Both the position numbers and the translations under genes were made by a program. From Epiperipatus broadwayi (lineage: Eukaryota > Onychophora > Udeonychophora > Euonychophora > Peripatidae), in contig JAQFVV010012395.1 of the NCBI GenBank assembly GCA_028023455.1, positions 10,476,154-10,540,153 on the forward strand: 64,000 bases of DNA, given 5' to 3'. The notes beneath the pieces are model-generated. The model worked only from the letters and a program-made list of their open reading frames with translations. It was not told where the DNA came from and did no database searches. This document shows, piece after piece, positions 23,560 through 34,790 of the stretch. How positions within the stretch are numbered: the first letter of the stretch is position 1; each line of letters opens with the position of its first letter.

Positions 23560-24521
23560 CTAATATTAGCACCAGTCTAGGTTGTGCGATGGAACTGAAG
23601 ATTTATTGCCACCCCAAATCCTAGATTTAGCACATCTTCTCCATTGGTATGCACCTTCAGAAGCAGGAGCACCCCTGCGGCATTGTGAACCATGCCATCA
23701 GATCACTAAGCCGATCATCCTTACATTTGTTTTACTATTGACTGCACTCATATAGGGTAGTACTGCAATGTCTAAGTAATGTTTATCTGTATAGCCTTCA
23801 GCTGTGCTCATCAGCAACCCTGGGTAGCCTTAAATCGATCCCGTCCACAATTGTCCCATTGAACAAAATAAATATGTGATAAATTGTTAGATTCAAACCT
23901 ATAATGGGCTGATAGCTTCTCATACTTCCAGTACAAATTAAATAGGTCACACAATATTGCTGTAAGCTGCCACCACCTTCCGTAATATTATGTAAAAGCC
24001 AGTAGATAATCTTAATCCAATAATTTGGAAGCTACTCCATCCATTGTTTTAGTTTCTGTAATAAAAGTAATATTATCATTGTTAATTAAACTTATGTTAT
24101 CATTGTGAGTCGGAACTATTTAGTAATTATTATACATAATTCAGTAAAGTTATTTAATTTCCACAACAAACACATCTATGGTTTTGTACATGAATGATAT
24201 GGTCTTTCACTTTGCAGTATTATAGAAATAATCAAATTCCAAAATCATGTCAATAACAATAAGGTAAATAAATTAATGTAGGGCCTCAATGAGTGCTAGT
24301 GTATGGTAAGGTCGCAAGTTATGAAGAACCCTGAGAAAAAACTCTGTATTCGAACCGAGCTATGTCATGCTGTATGAAGAAGGAAAGCTGTGTGACATCA
24401 AGGATGTTAATTATGTAGCTGAGAGCAGGAAGCCTAGATAGAGGTTTAAACTAGGAGTATGGGGTAGTCCCTGCTTGATCTTTTGGTCTTGTTGACTGAT
24501 TACACAATCTTGACCATTACA
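23560..24521 (-). mobile_element. Family E-type terminus with non-homologous interior (candidate LTR)
   Basis: On the minus strand the sequence begins at 24521 with TGTAATGGTCAAGATTGTG, matching the first bases of copy B (TGTAATGGTCATATTTGTAC). The interior does not align well with copies A, B and C, suggesting a different subfamily with a conserved end. Sequence at 23560-24500 is less AT-biased than neighbouring DNA, which supports an inserted element. Left boundary is a guess. Confidence 0.38.
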
Positions 24522-24909
24522 ATATGTGTTTTAGTTATTTGATGTAGTTTTAAAAATCAAAAATTTGCTAGATAAATGAAAAAAAAAGGAGAGATATGAT
24601 TTATATATTGTTTTAATCAAATCAATCAGGATATTTCAATGAGTTAAATGAACTTATTCATGCTACTATAGAACAGCAAGAAAGAAAGCATTACTACTGG
24701 TGATGAAAAATTTGAGGCATGTAAAATGAAACAGTATTAAACAAGTAAGTATATGAACTATCAAGTTATTTTCTATTTTTATTACACCTTGCTTTTTGGA
24801 AGTATAAAAGATGATTCCTTAAGCAATTAATATGCAATATAAGTTTGATGATAGTTAGTAATTTCTTCAAATTAAAAATCAAAACAAGTACTTTATTTTC
24901 TTAACTTTT

Positions 24910-25080
24910 TAGATTACAGTATGTTGCTGATTGCATCATTCTTGCAAACTGAAAGAATGATCTACAGAATGTTCTTTAAGTACTTGATTCACTAATTAAT
25001 ATTTCAAAAATTTGTTTTCTTAATTAGCCAGTGATGCAAAAAAATTATCTTTTTTAAACAGAAAGGCTAAAACTAGATTT
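24910..25080 (+). pseudogene. Possible reverse transcriptase scrap (LINE)
   Basis: One frame reads QYVADCIILAN, a stop, KNDLQNVL, a stop, VLDSLINISK. This resembles the catalytic YADDI.LLA block of LINE reverse transcriptases, with the second Asp replaced by Cys, followed by the usual LQ.ML..L helix. Stops are dense. The call rests on a single short motif. Confidence 0.3.
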
Positions 25081-25576
25081 TGATGTGCAGTAAAGATTTT
25101 GATACAATGGTGCATAAAAAGAGCAGTTCATATAGAGTTGCAATTCTGCCAAATTTATCATATGAAAATGAGATATGAAATTCTATTAGAATACCATAAA
25201 GGAATTAGAGAAAATTCTCTTAAGGATGCTCTATAATATTCTGAAAATATAATAACAAGTTAACCAAGGAAAATAATAAGCTCTAATGACATATTACAAC
25301 TAATAATTTAGGAAATAAAAATTGGATTCAATTGTTTCTATATCTAAAGTTATTATTAAGGATAAAAAATTTAATTTTATAATAAGCTTGAAAACATTAC
25401 AAAGAAATGATATGATTAGACAGTGATAAACTATTTAAAAAAATACATGACAAAAGAAGTTGAAAGACAGTATTGCAAAATGAGAAATAAAGAATTTTAT
25501 TGTGTTATAAATGTGAACATAATTGCATTTCACAGGTTGGTATAGTCATCACAAAATTTCATCTTTTTTTTTTTTA

Positions 25577-25665
25577 ATGTGTCAAAGCATCCACAGGGAA
25601 GCCAATCCAGAACAACTGCTTGTAAGGCGGTGGTGCTAATCCTCGGCCACCAACATTTAACCAAA
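25577..25665 (-). repeat. tRNA-like SINE fragment
   Basis: On the minus strand, GGTGGCCGAGGATTAGC resembles an A box of a class II tRNA, and GGATTGGCTTCC about 45 bases on resembles a decayed B box. The same layout, with ACAACTGCTTGTAA in common, recurs at 41130-41230. A T13 run on the plus strand beside it would be the A-rich tail or a terminator remnant. Too diverged to be a tRNA gene. Confidence 0.42.
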
Positions 25666-25699
25666 ACTCATCTTTGACTTCCTATTTTTTTTTTTTGGA

Positions 25700-28180
25700 A
25701 CTAGAATGGACAGACATTTATAAGTGCCTTCTAATTATCACATAAATAAGTGATATGTAGTTATATAAAATTAGAATTGCCTAAAATAATGTGTACATGC
25801 TTTGTTTATATAATTATGTATTGACATTATATAATGTTTTAAAGGATGTATTACAAGTTTGAAATTGATGTTATAATCAAATAGAATGAAAAAACTGAGA
25901 TATATAATTAAATTTTTCAAATACTCACATAGACTAAAGAGCTAATTTCTGGAATGAACTCAACATGTCATTTAAAATGATTAGTTGATCAGATAACTTG
26001 ACCCCCTAACATTTAATTTTTTTATTTAATAATGGTTGATTTCTTTTTAAATAAACAAGAATTATTATTATATAGCTAAATAATATTTTAATGATTTTTG
26101 TTCTATTTATAACTGGATCAATGTTCTGTAATATATGATTTTATCTATTTTGTAGAATTGATCTACTATTAAGTTTATTGATAATACATATTGTGCTTTT
26201 TTTTTTTTTTTTTGGCTTATTTGGTCAATTAGAAGGATTTACTATTATTAAAAAAAGAATATTTTAATTAATTACAATATACATATAAAAAATCATATAG
26301 GTAAAATACATAAAATATTCAACCAAAGGCAAACTGAAATATATGTTTATTTAATACATTTTTGATATATTAAATATAATATAGTAAAATTGTTTGTGTG
26401 TACATTTGATAGATACTTAAATCCAGATTTCAGCTAAAGACAGTATACAAAAAAGTTGAGTAGAAGAGAATTCATATAAATGCATACATATATAAATAAA
26501 ACCTCTTGAATGAAATGATAGTATTCATACAAAATGGGATATGCCCGAAGGTTATGAACTATAATTTAAATATTTTTAATTTTTTATTTCACTTTTTTTT
26601 TTTTTTTTCAAATAATAACTTAATGATGAATCCAGAAGTACAGAGGATCTAGTGTAGTTTAAACTATCAGAAAATTGCAAAACATTTGCAATTAACATTA
26701 GCCACTCTTGAATATTTTTTTTTTTTAAAAAAAAAATTAAAAAATATATTTTGAATTTTTTTTTTTTTTTATAATAGAATTATATCTAAATAAGCACATA
26801 AGTTTATAACTAAATTGTGGGTGTGCACGCATACACACACACTGAAAATAACTGTCAATCAAATATCTCAAATACTATATAAAAACAACATTCTCTGGAT
26901 AATGCCACTGCAATTCTTCATTTTTAATATGCTAAAGGTAGAATATAAGATAATAGTGCTATTTAGTAAATTTCAAAGTTAATAAGATTCTAAAATTCCA
27001 CTTATTTTCCAAAAAAGCACATTTATGATATTTTATTTTAAAATCATATAAAATAAGAAATAAACCAATTATATGTCTGAAAGTTTGTGATGATAGCACT
27101 TTGTAATTATATGTTGGGCTATTTCTATTGTCTATTTCAATTGTCAGAATAGCATATAGGTTAGTATAGACTACAATGTTTCAAGTGAAATGATTCCTCT
27201 TTTCAGATGATGATTGTCTAACCAATGACAATACTAGCATGGTTGTCAAACCACTGACTTAGATTTGGAAATATTGAAGTTAATATGATGCTTTAACCAA
27301 GATGAATTTAATATTTTATTGTGATCTTACTTTTTATTACAGATTTGCAACTTGAATTTAAATTCTTTTTATTTTTAACAAAGACAACAATCCCCCCCCA
27401 CACACAAACAATTAACACTGATAATTCTTACTTTGCAATTTTTCTAACAATCATTACATATCTCTATAAATATATAAAATAAAATTAGCCTGTTATCTTA
27501 GAATTTAATAAGTAATACATCAATATCTATGTTTTTTTTATGTGTAGCACAATTCTCAAAGAATATTTAAACTAATTTTCTTACTTTACAAGCAGGGTAG
27601 TTCTAGGGTCCATATATTATCAAGCCCACAAACATGCATACATATAAATAAATAAAAATTAGTATATTTTGCACAAGTCACTTTTATTAATGCACATGGG
27701 CAGTATTTATTTTTTCGAAAGGAATAAAAAGATAAATTCAAATTATAAATCAATCACATTTATTTATTCTTAAAAAGATAGGATGAAAATTAAAAATATT
27801 TATTTTCATTTTCAACAGAATTCATTTGCAATTTAAATTTTATTAGCTAAATTCAAATTCACCTCACTAGACAGTAAAGTTTACAATATTACAATCGATT
27901 TTGATTGTTCATACACTGTCAAAAGTAAAAGCATTCAAAGAATATCTATATTTAATTGTACATACAATGCACCAACATGCTGCAATGGATATATAATACT
28001 AGAAAGATCATATTTCTGAGATGAAAGTTTGCATAAAACAAATCAATATTTTTTTCCAGCATATAATCTTTTCAAATTTTTTTAATATTAATAAAGTGAT
28101 AACTGAGGAAATAGTACATTAATTTCAAAGCCTGTGTATTTTTTTTTTGTTCAATATATATATAAATTTGGATTATAACA
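25700..28180. other. AT-rich DNA with long homopolymers
   Basis: T16 and longer runs occur near 26200, 26590 and 26755, and a T/A/T homopolymer block at 26714-26770. A short CA repeat lies near 26835 and a C8 run with CACACA near 27392. No gene or element was recognised. Confidence 0.55.
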
Positions 28181-28184
28181 ATAT

Positions 28185-28557
28185 TTTTAATACAACTTTG
28201 AATTTTCAGCTCAATATAGGTACACTTGATTATATTAATATATATAAAAATATAAGATCTTAGTGTAAATGTATATCCAATAGATATTAACATAAATGGT
28301 TAATGTTTATTTTTAATACAACTTTGAATTTTCAGCTCAATATAGGTACACTTGATTATATTAATATATATAAAAATATAAGATCTTAGTGTAAATGTAT
28401 ATCCAATAGATATTAACATAAATGGTTAATGTTTATTTTTAATACAACTTTGAATTTTCAGCTCAATATAGGTAAACTTGATTATATTAATATAAAAATA
28501 TAAGATCTTAGTGTAAATGTATATCCAATAGATATTAACATAAATGATTAATGTTTT
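28185..28557 (+). repeat. 126-bp tandem repeat, three copies
   Basis: TACAACTTTGAATTTTCAG occurs at 28191, 28317 and 28443, a constant 126-bp spacing. Each unit contains CTTGATTATATTAATATA, AAGATCTTAGTGTAAATG and CCAATAGATATTAACATAAA. Copies 1 and 2 are almost identical; copy 3 has a small deletion in its ATATAT tract and a few substitutions. The near-identity implies recent amplification. Confidence 0.93.
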
Positions 28558-28799
28558 GACAGTGGAGTTACTCTATGCATTACATTTTGTTCCAAGATCT
28601 CTAGAAGATGGTGTAAATTAGTAGTGGCAAGAAGTTCATGATTTGCTACAATACATTTATTATACTATATGTGTATAGTACTTTTCAACACATATATATT
28701 TCAGATGCTTTTTACATATATATATATACATATTTGATTTTAAAATTACAATACACAAACACATTAAAAATAACAACATTTAAAATAAATAGAAATATG

Positions 28800-30834
28800 T
28801 ATATATTGAAACAGTAACATTTGCTTTGCAGATCTTCGTTTTGCCTTTTCTCACTTCTTTCCTACCCTCATACCTTAGTTTAAACCCTAATGTATCGTAG
28901 GGTGTGTGTACTGCGCTCTCAGAAATCTGAGCTTAATTAGTTAATAAATATAATAGATGAACAGTAATTTAGTAGTTCAATAATTTAAAATAATTTTAAT
29001 GTAACGGTTTATAAGTTAAGGAGTAAGTACATGTATAAACGTATTTATAGTAGGATTTGGATCAAGTCTGTCGTATTCACACACATACTGCGATATTATG
29101 TTTTAAAGCTTAAAATTAATAAAAATGTTGTTTACTGAAATTCTAGTTTATTTAAATCTATTAGTTTAGAAATATCAAATTCCTCATCTTTAAATTTTCA
29201 ATATTTAATTTAGAATATTAATCTTATAAATAATCTAGATCTTTAAAACTTTCAAATTTGAACTTAAATCATTTTGTTATTTTATATTTTAGAAATCATG
29301 TCCTATTATATAAAATTAAATGAGGGTTGGGAAGAAAACAATAGTGCTTAATTAATTAGATTTTGTAAATGCATTAGTGGTTTAAATATTTGCCATCTAG
29401 ATAAAAACAACAGACGTTCACTATGGTATTTTTTTTAATTAGTAAAAGTCTTTAAAAACAAAATTAAAGTTTTAATCTGAATATCTTAAAAGTAAACAAC
29501 AATAGTAAAATTCATTATAGCATCTTGTTATATTCTTTTACATATTTAGATAAATAAAAGTATTAATTGGTAGCAAATATTTTGGAGTAATGGATTTTTA
29601 TGCCGCAGAGCAGTTGTACTGTGGGCTCCCTTGATATATATATATATAGAGAGAGAGAGCTGCATTTATTAATTAATCATTAATTGGCTATATTTTGAGA
29701 AGAAGATTAGTTGACTATATTTGAGATTTTATTAGCTGACTGTATTTTGAGAAGATATTATTAGTTGACTATATTTTGAGAAGAGTTAAAATTAGTTGAA
29801 TATATTTTGAAGAGAGCTCGTATACCAAGAAATAACTTGAAAATACCACCCTTTGCGAAGGGAAGTTAGAATGTCTGAGTAGAGGCCCATCCTGCATCCC
29901 TTACACCATTTAATGCCCTTTCCATAAGAAGACTCGATGTGAGATACTGCTGCTTCTGCTAAATCATACTTAAAAGCTTTGCTACCAAACTAAAAAATGC
30001 TGCTGCCATCTATTGTAATGTAGAACACCAGAATAAGTGAAACCTAAACGTCCCAATGGAATGGATTCTCACTAATCAATCGGAGTCAACAGAAGACTTA
30101 GTGTGCACCGATTCCCCAGCAGACCGTATGGGGTAACCTTTTAAACCAAGAGCTCTTGTGTAACCTATATATCCCTCATAAGCTATAGCTATACTCAATT
30201 ATTTCTGTAATCTGAAATTAAGTCCCAAGTTTATATTCCTCATCTATAACTAATCTGATATGTAAACTTATACTTTTCAAATTTGCTTGGGTTAATATTT
30301 AAATTTATTAAATTATTTCTTCCATTATGATAGTGTGCCTGAATAACCATTGACGGAGCGAATCACCCCCCCCCTTTCTTCTTTCCTGAATAAGGTGCCA
30401 TATTAATGTGGGTTAACTGTAGATATTGCCCTTCTATTTAAATGTATTATTGACTCACTCGCTCGAGGGTTATTTTATTAAATGTTTTGTTTTTGTAGAG
30501 TGGAATAAACACACTCGTATGATATCTTGTTTTCTTTATATAATTTATTTGTCATTTTATATTCCACTTGGTTAAAATATAATGCGATGGTATGTGCGAG
30601 TTTAGTACAGTGGTTATTATATAAATGTCTGATTGCCTAATTATTTAATGAAGCCCTGAATCGTGCATTTCCCCACCATGCTATTGTCATTTTATATGTG
30701 TTTTAAATTTATTTATAATTAATAGTTCGTTAATGAGATTGAGAATATGCAGACCCTATAAATAGAACTCTTTAGGAATGAATTAAGAGTTTATGTTCAA
30801 TTAAAGTACAGCCCTGTTATATTTTCTTATATAT
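28800..30834 (+). mobile_element. Family D long dispersed repeat, copy 2
   Basis: Colinear with 9690-11570, as described there, with stronger decay: shared blocks TACCCTCATACCTTAGTTT, AATTAGTAAAAGTC, GTCTGAGTAGAGG, CCAAGAGCTCTTGTG, GCTTGGGTTAATATTT and CTCGAGGG. It is cut at 30834 by a family E copy in the same orientation. Its TATA region is a (TA)n(GA)n tract, so this copy probably lacks promoter activity. Confidence 0.6.
29690..29815 (+). repeat. Minisatellite in family D copy 2
   Basis: The unit ATTAGTTGACTATATTTTGAG, with a short AGA-rich linker, repeats four to five times with a period of about 33 bases. It occupies the place held by an unrelated 42-bp repeat in D copy 1. Confidence 0.75.
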
Positions 30835-33000
30835 TGTAATGGTCATATTTGTACATTCGTGCAACAAAATCCAGAGTTTTAGTAAATTATCCCAAGGCTG
30901 ATTGAAGTGAGATTGTTGAGACCTCGAATCCAATCTCACCCTAGTTACTTTACCAACGCTCAGAGATTTACCACCTTACAGATGACATATATGAGGCTAT
31001 ACTCATATCTCTTTAATTCGCATGCCAACAGTAGCACAATGGTGGAACATGAGACTATGATTTAAAACTGACATATTCACAAAGTATAACTATATAGACA
31101 TGACCCAACCAACAGATAACACTAAATTTGGATTATGATTCATAAATAATTAAGTGATAATCAATAATTAATTAATGAATAATGAGCAAAAATTGAGACA
31201 CTAAGCAAAGTTATATTTTAAAGAAATCAAATATAAGATAAAATTAAAATAAAATAAAAAACAATTAAAATACGGAAATTTATCTCACTTCCAGGTGATA
31301 ATGATTTTATATGTTACAAGCTATTAACTCAAATATTTGGTATTTTATCTCACTCGCAGGTGGTGATGATTTTATAAGTTGTTTAATTTTCATGAGTTTT
31401 ATTATTACAGTATTAGAAATTGATTTCAATTTTCACTCGTGATTATCTATGCCTTATTTATGCTATGCTATTGAGAATTAGATTTGCTTCAGTTAATTTG
31501 CAGAAGTGATTATCATTAATTATGATTAACACCTATACTTAATGAGTAGCATATACCTCTATATAGATTATAAACTTACAAAACCAGATTTCTTTTCAGA
31601 TCAAAGCTGAAACATAAATTATTATAGCAAGATGAACTGATGGTGGGTAGTAAAACTTCAGATACCAAGGCATTTATAAAATACATAATCTGAGTCTGTG
31701 CGTCTCGAATGTATGCTTGCTCACGGGATTCATTACCATGTAATCAGTTCCCTTGGACTGAACTACTTGCTATGTGAATAAGAGAGATTTATTTTGGGTG
31801 ATTGGAACAGCTTACAAGATATCTGGATTCTTGTGCTCCAATCCTAAGTAAAGATAATGAGGTGGCTTTTAAAACCAAAGCCCATTTTGAAAAGAGAGCT
31901 GTCCAAACTAACGAAATGGGTTGACCTTAAAACAAACCCATTTAATATATAATATACAGCAAGGAGTATGAGCACGTATGTGCTTCCTAAGAACACATTC
32001 GCCCCGCTGACTACATCATTATATAACGTAAGTTAAGATGCAAAATTAGTTTCCTTCCATAAAACCACCGTAAATCAGTTTGTAAATTAGCATTTATAAT
32101 CATGCTACTAAAGAAATATAATGAATCTAATTTATTAAGATATCCATATAAGTATTTATATAAATCTAAGAGAGGCTACAGCATATATTTTGGGATAATT
32201 ATAAGACTAAATTCTAACTTTATGCTGTGTTTCGTCACCTCTGCTAAATATTAACCAACTAGTTCATTTATAGCAAATCTATCTTTAAGCATTTATAATC
32301 GCTTAATTACGTATATCAATAAATATTATTTTACTCATTTCAGAAGGAAGTTTTGTTTGTGCACTCATAAATGCAAAATTATACAAGTGTGAGAACATCT
32401 AACTATTTCACTTTAGTTATTTTAAATATGAGTAAACTCCATTCTGACTACAACCTAGCACAAATATAAATATATAGTTCACATGATAAAGGCATAGTCT
32501 TAACTCTAAAAGAAAGAATATAAAATTATAGATAAGATTTCACCTAAGTGAAATCCAAGATTTGGCTTTAATTTGCTTAGACATAATAATATAAAATTAA
32601 ATAGCTTAAATCACATTAAATTAGATCAAATCAGGCAAGACTTACAAATTAAATAGTAAAATAAAATTACATCTTTAGTTTAGGAATTAATAACTGAAAA
32701 TCTATTAGATTGATTAAAATAAAAGTAGTCGTTTACCCTATTTTAGCTAGCTTTGCGAAATTAGGAGATTTAGTTTAAAATGTTCATTTAAAATCTGCAG
32801 AAATCGGTTATCGCTTTAAGTTCTGTTGACTGGCGTGGTCACTTAATCTTGGGCATCTTCATGCTCTTACTGCTACTGGGCTGTTGGTTCAGGTGTACCC
32901 GCATCTTGTAGACCATTCTCGGGATCAGAAAGCAAGTTGATTGCCTTCTGATCCCAAGAGTGATCTACAAGATGCATAGTGATAATAAAAAGATGATATT
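30835..33000 (+). mobile_element. Family E long dispersed repeat, copy B
   Basis: It begins TGTAATGGTCATATTTGTAC at 30835, followed by ATTCGTGCAACAAAATCC and GTTGAGACCTCGAATC. It aligns with copy A (reverse complement) and copy C through the ACTTGCTATGTGAATAAGAG region near 31765 and the TCTGGATTCTTGTGCTCCA region near 31820. A GGGCTGTTGG block lies near 32880. No ORF. It interrupts family D, so it is the younger insertion of the two. Confidence 0.62.
32903..32977. repeat. Strong hairpin near the inner end of family E copy B
   Basis: GCATCTTGTAGACCATTCTC with GGGATCAGAAAGCAA pairs with the reverse complement of GATTGCCTTCTGATCCCAAG and AGTGATCTACAAGATGC, giving a stem of about 33 bases with few mismatches and a very short loop. 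Confidence 0.8.
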
Positions 33001-33757
33001 AAAGTTAATAAGGATGATTTCAAACAATAAAATACTGGCATGAACTGTTGTCAAATTATATTTTATAAAATCCCTAATAAGTACTATTAGCTAAAATATT
33101 TTCAATATGCTAGCAATAGTTTGATAATAATGAGATAATTTGTAAATTCCATTACTAATTTTTTTTTTTTTTTAATATTATATAATATAATCTTTAACTT
33201 TTTTCTTTCCCATTTAAAATATATTATTTCCTTGCATTAAAAGTATATTTTGTTAACTAAATATACAATCAACAAATATTTTTTGTGCAGTATGTGTATA
33301 TATATTTGAAAAGGTTATTTGTCTTTTATATAAGGTTAAGGATGGTTAAAAAATAAATAAACCCAGCCAAATAGGGGCAGATATACTTGTGACTATATAC
33401 ATGTAATGCAATTTTTGTATTTTAAATTTATATCTTTTTTTTTTTCAAATCAGTTATTTTATTCAAGTGTTATTTTAAAATTTAGTAATAGCAGTTAGAT
33501 ACATATAATATTTCATTTCATTCTTAGCCAACTTATTGTAGCATACATTATAATTATTTTATGTGATTGCAGGTCCTTTGATGGCAAAAAATTTTCAAGA
33601 TCTACAAATAGTGCTAGATTGCAGATAATTTAATACAAAACAGAAATGATTTAAGGATATAAAAAATAAACAAATCAGTCCTTTAACAAAAAGGTGGTAC
33701 TAGAGTACAAAAAAGCATTCTTACTCTCAAAACAAATAAGGATAATTTGCACTAGAC

Positions 33758-33955
33758 TACCCTTTTTTACTTTTTTTACAGCTAGTCCAGAAAAATAATC
33801 ATTTCATCAATGCTGTAATGGTTCTAGCAACGATCCAATTACCGACCAATGCCTACCCCTTTCTACTTTTTTTTTTATGGCTAGTCCAGAAAAATAATCA
33901 TTCCATCTGTGCTATAATGGTTCTAGCAATGATCCAATTACTGGTGGATGTTGTG
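33758..33955 (+). repeat. 99-bp direct duplication
   Basis: GCTAGTCCAGAAAAATAATC occurs at 33781 and 33880. The units share CTGTAATGGTTCTAGCAA / CTATAATGGTTCTAGCAA and GATCCAATTAC, with T-run length differences between them. Confidence 0.85.
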
Positions 33956-34078
33956 CTTGATGATCTCATTTTTTTTTATCATGGTTTGATAGTTACACAG
34001 TAATGTGCAGATATGTAGCTTATCATATATAGTCTTAGTTTATCATTTCTCTCAATTTGTTCATTCCACTATAATAAA

Positions 34079-34348
34079 TAATAACTGAAACACACAGGCT
34101 TATTATATACCTGTGTCTATATATGTAATATATAATGTAATATATAGGGTATATGAACACAGACTTTCACATGACCCACCACTCTCCACACTATCTCATA
34201 ATTCTGATACACTTGAACACATATGTTGAAAAGATAAATATGAGGTAGTGTGGAGAGTGGTGGGTCGTGTGAAAGTCTGTGCTCATATACCCTATATATT
34301 ACATATATAGACACAAGTATACAATAAGCCTGTGGGTTTCAGTTATTA
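34079..34348. repeat. Foldback element (family G), near-perfect 270-bp hairpin
   Basis: The left arm from 34079 (TAATAACTGAAAC) is the reverse complement of the right arm ending at 34348. The inner part pairs almost perfectly: GGGTATATGAACACAGACTTTC at the left, and the CACCACTCTCCACACTA block against TAGTGTGGAGAGTGGTG. The loop carries GATACACTTGAACACATATG and AAAGATAAAT, motifs typical of the other G copies. An RNA from either strand would fold into a long stem. Confidence 0.88.
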
Positions 34349-34790
34349 CATAATGGAGATGTCTGCCCATCCCTTGTATATGTATTAAATGGATTATGTC
34401 CTGTACATGAGGGGTCAGATTGACCTTAGGTCAACATGGGTGTGACAAGAATCTCACCCTCAGGGGAACCTTTGAGCATTCCATCATCAGATTTTCAATT
34501 GGATGGATGATTGAAAAGTTGGAGTGTGGAGTAGATTGAAGCCTGTCCATTAAAGTATGAGGTTTGGCTATCTTAATATATATTTGAGCACTTATAGCAT
34601 ATATATGTAGATATGGTAATCTGGACCAACTGATGATTGCTGGTTTAGCATGAAATATGATATTGGTGATTATTTATCTTTTCAACATCTATGTTTTCAA
34701 GTGTATCAGTGTTATGAGATAGTGTGGAGAGTGGTAGTTGTGTGAAAGTCTGTGCTCATATACCCGTATATGTTATAATAAATAATCTTT
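34349..34790 (-). mobile_element. Second half of family G at the same locus
   Basis: This contains GCCCATCCCTTGTATA, GAGGGGTCAGATTGACCTTA, CATCATCAGATTTTCAAT, GTCCATTAAAGT, ATCTGGACCAACTGATG, TATTTATCTTTTCAAC and a terminal GAGTGGTAG..GAAAGTCTGTGCTCA. All of these are found, in the same order, in the other G loci. It is one complete arm of the family placed next to the hairpin above. Confidence 0.7.

Noticed and set aside
28072-28293. 73-codon minus-strand ORF
   Set aside because: It overlaps the 126-bp tandem repeat and simple A/T tracts, and has no motif.
28185-28557. CRISPR-like array
   Set aside because: The whole 126-bp unit is repeated with no unique spacers; it is an ordinary tandem repeat in eukaryotic DNA.
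9690-30834. The two D copies as the paired LTRs of one 21-kb retroelement
   Set aside because: They are much too diverged from each other for LTRs of one insertion. The sequence between them holds unrelated elements and no gag-pol, so two independent copies are more likely.
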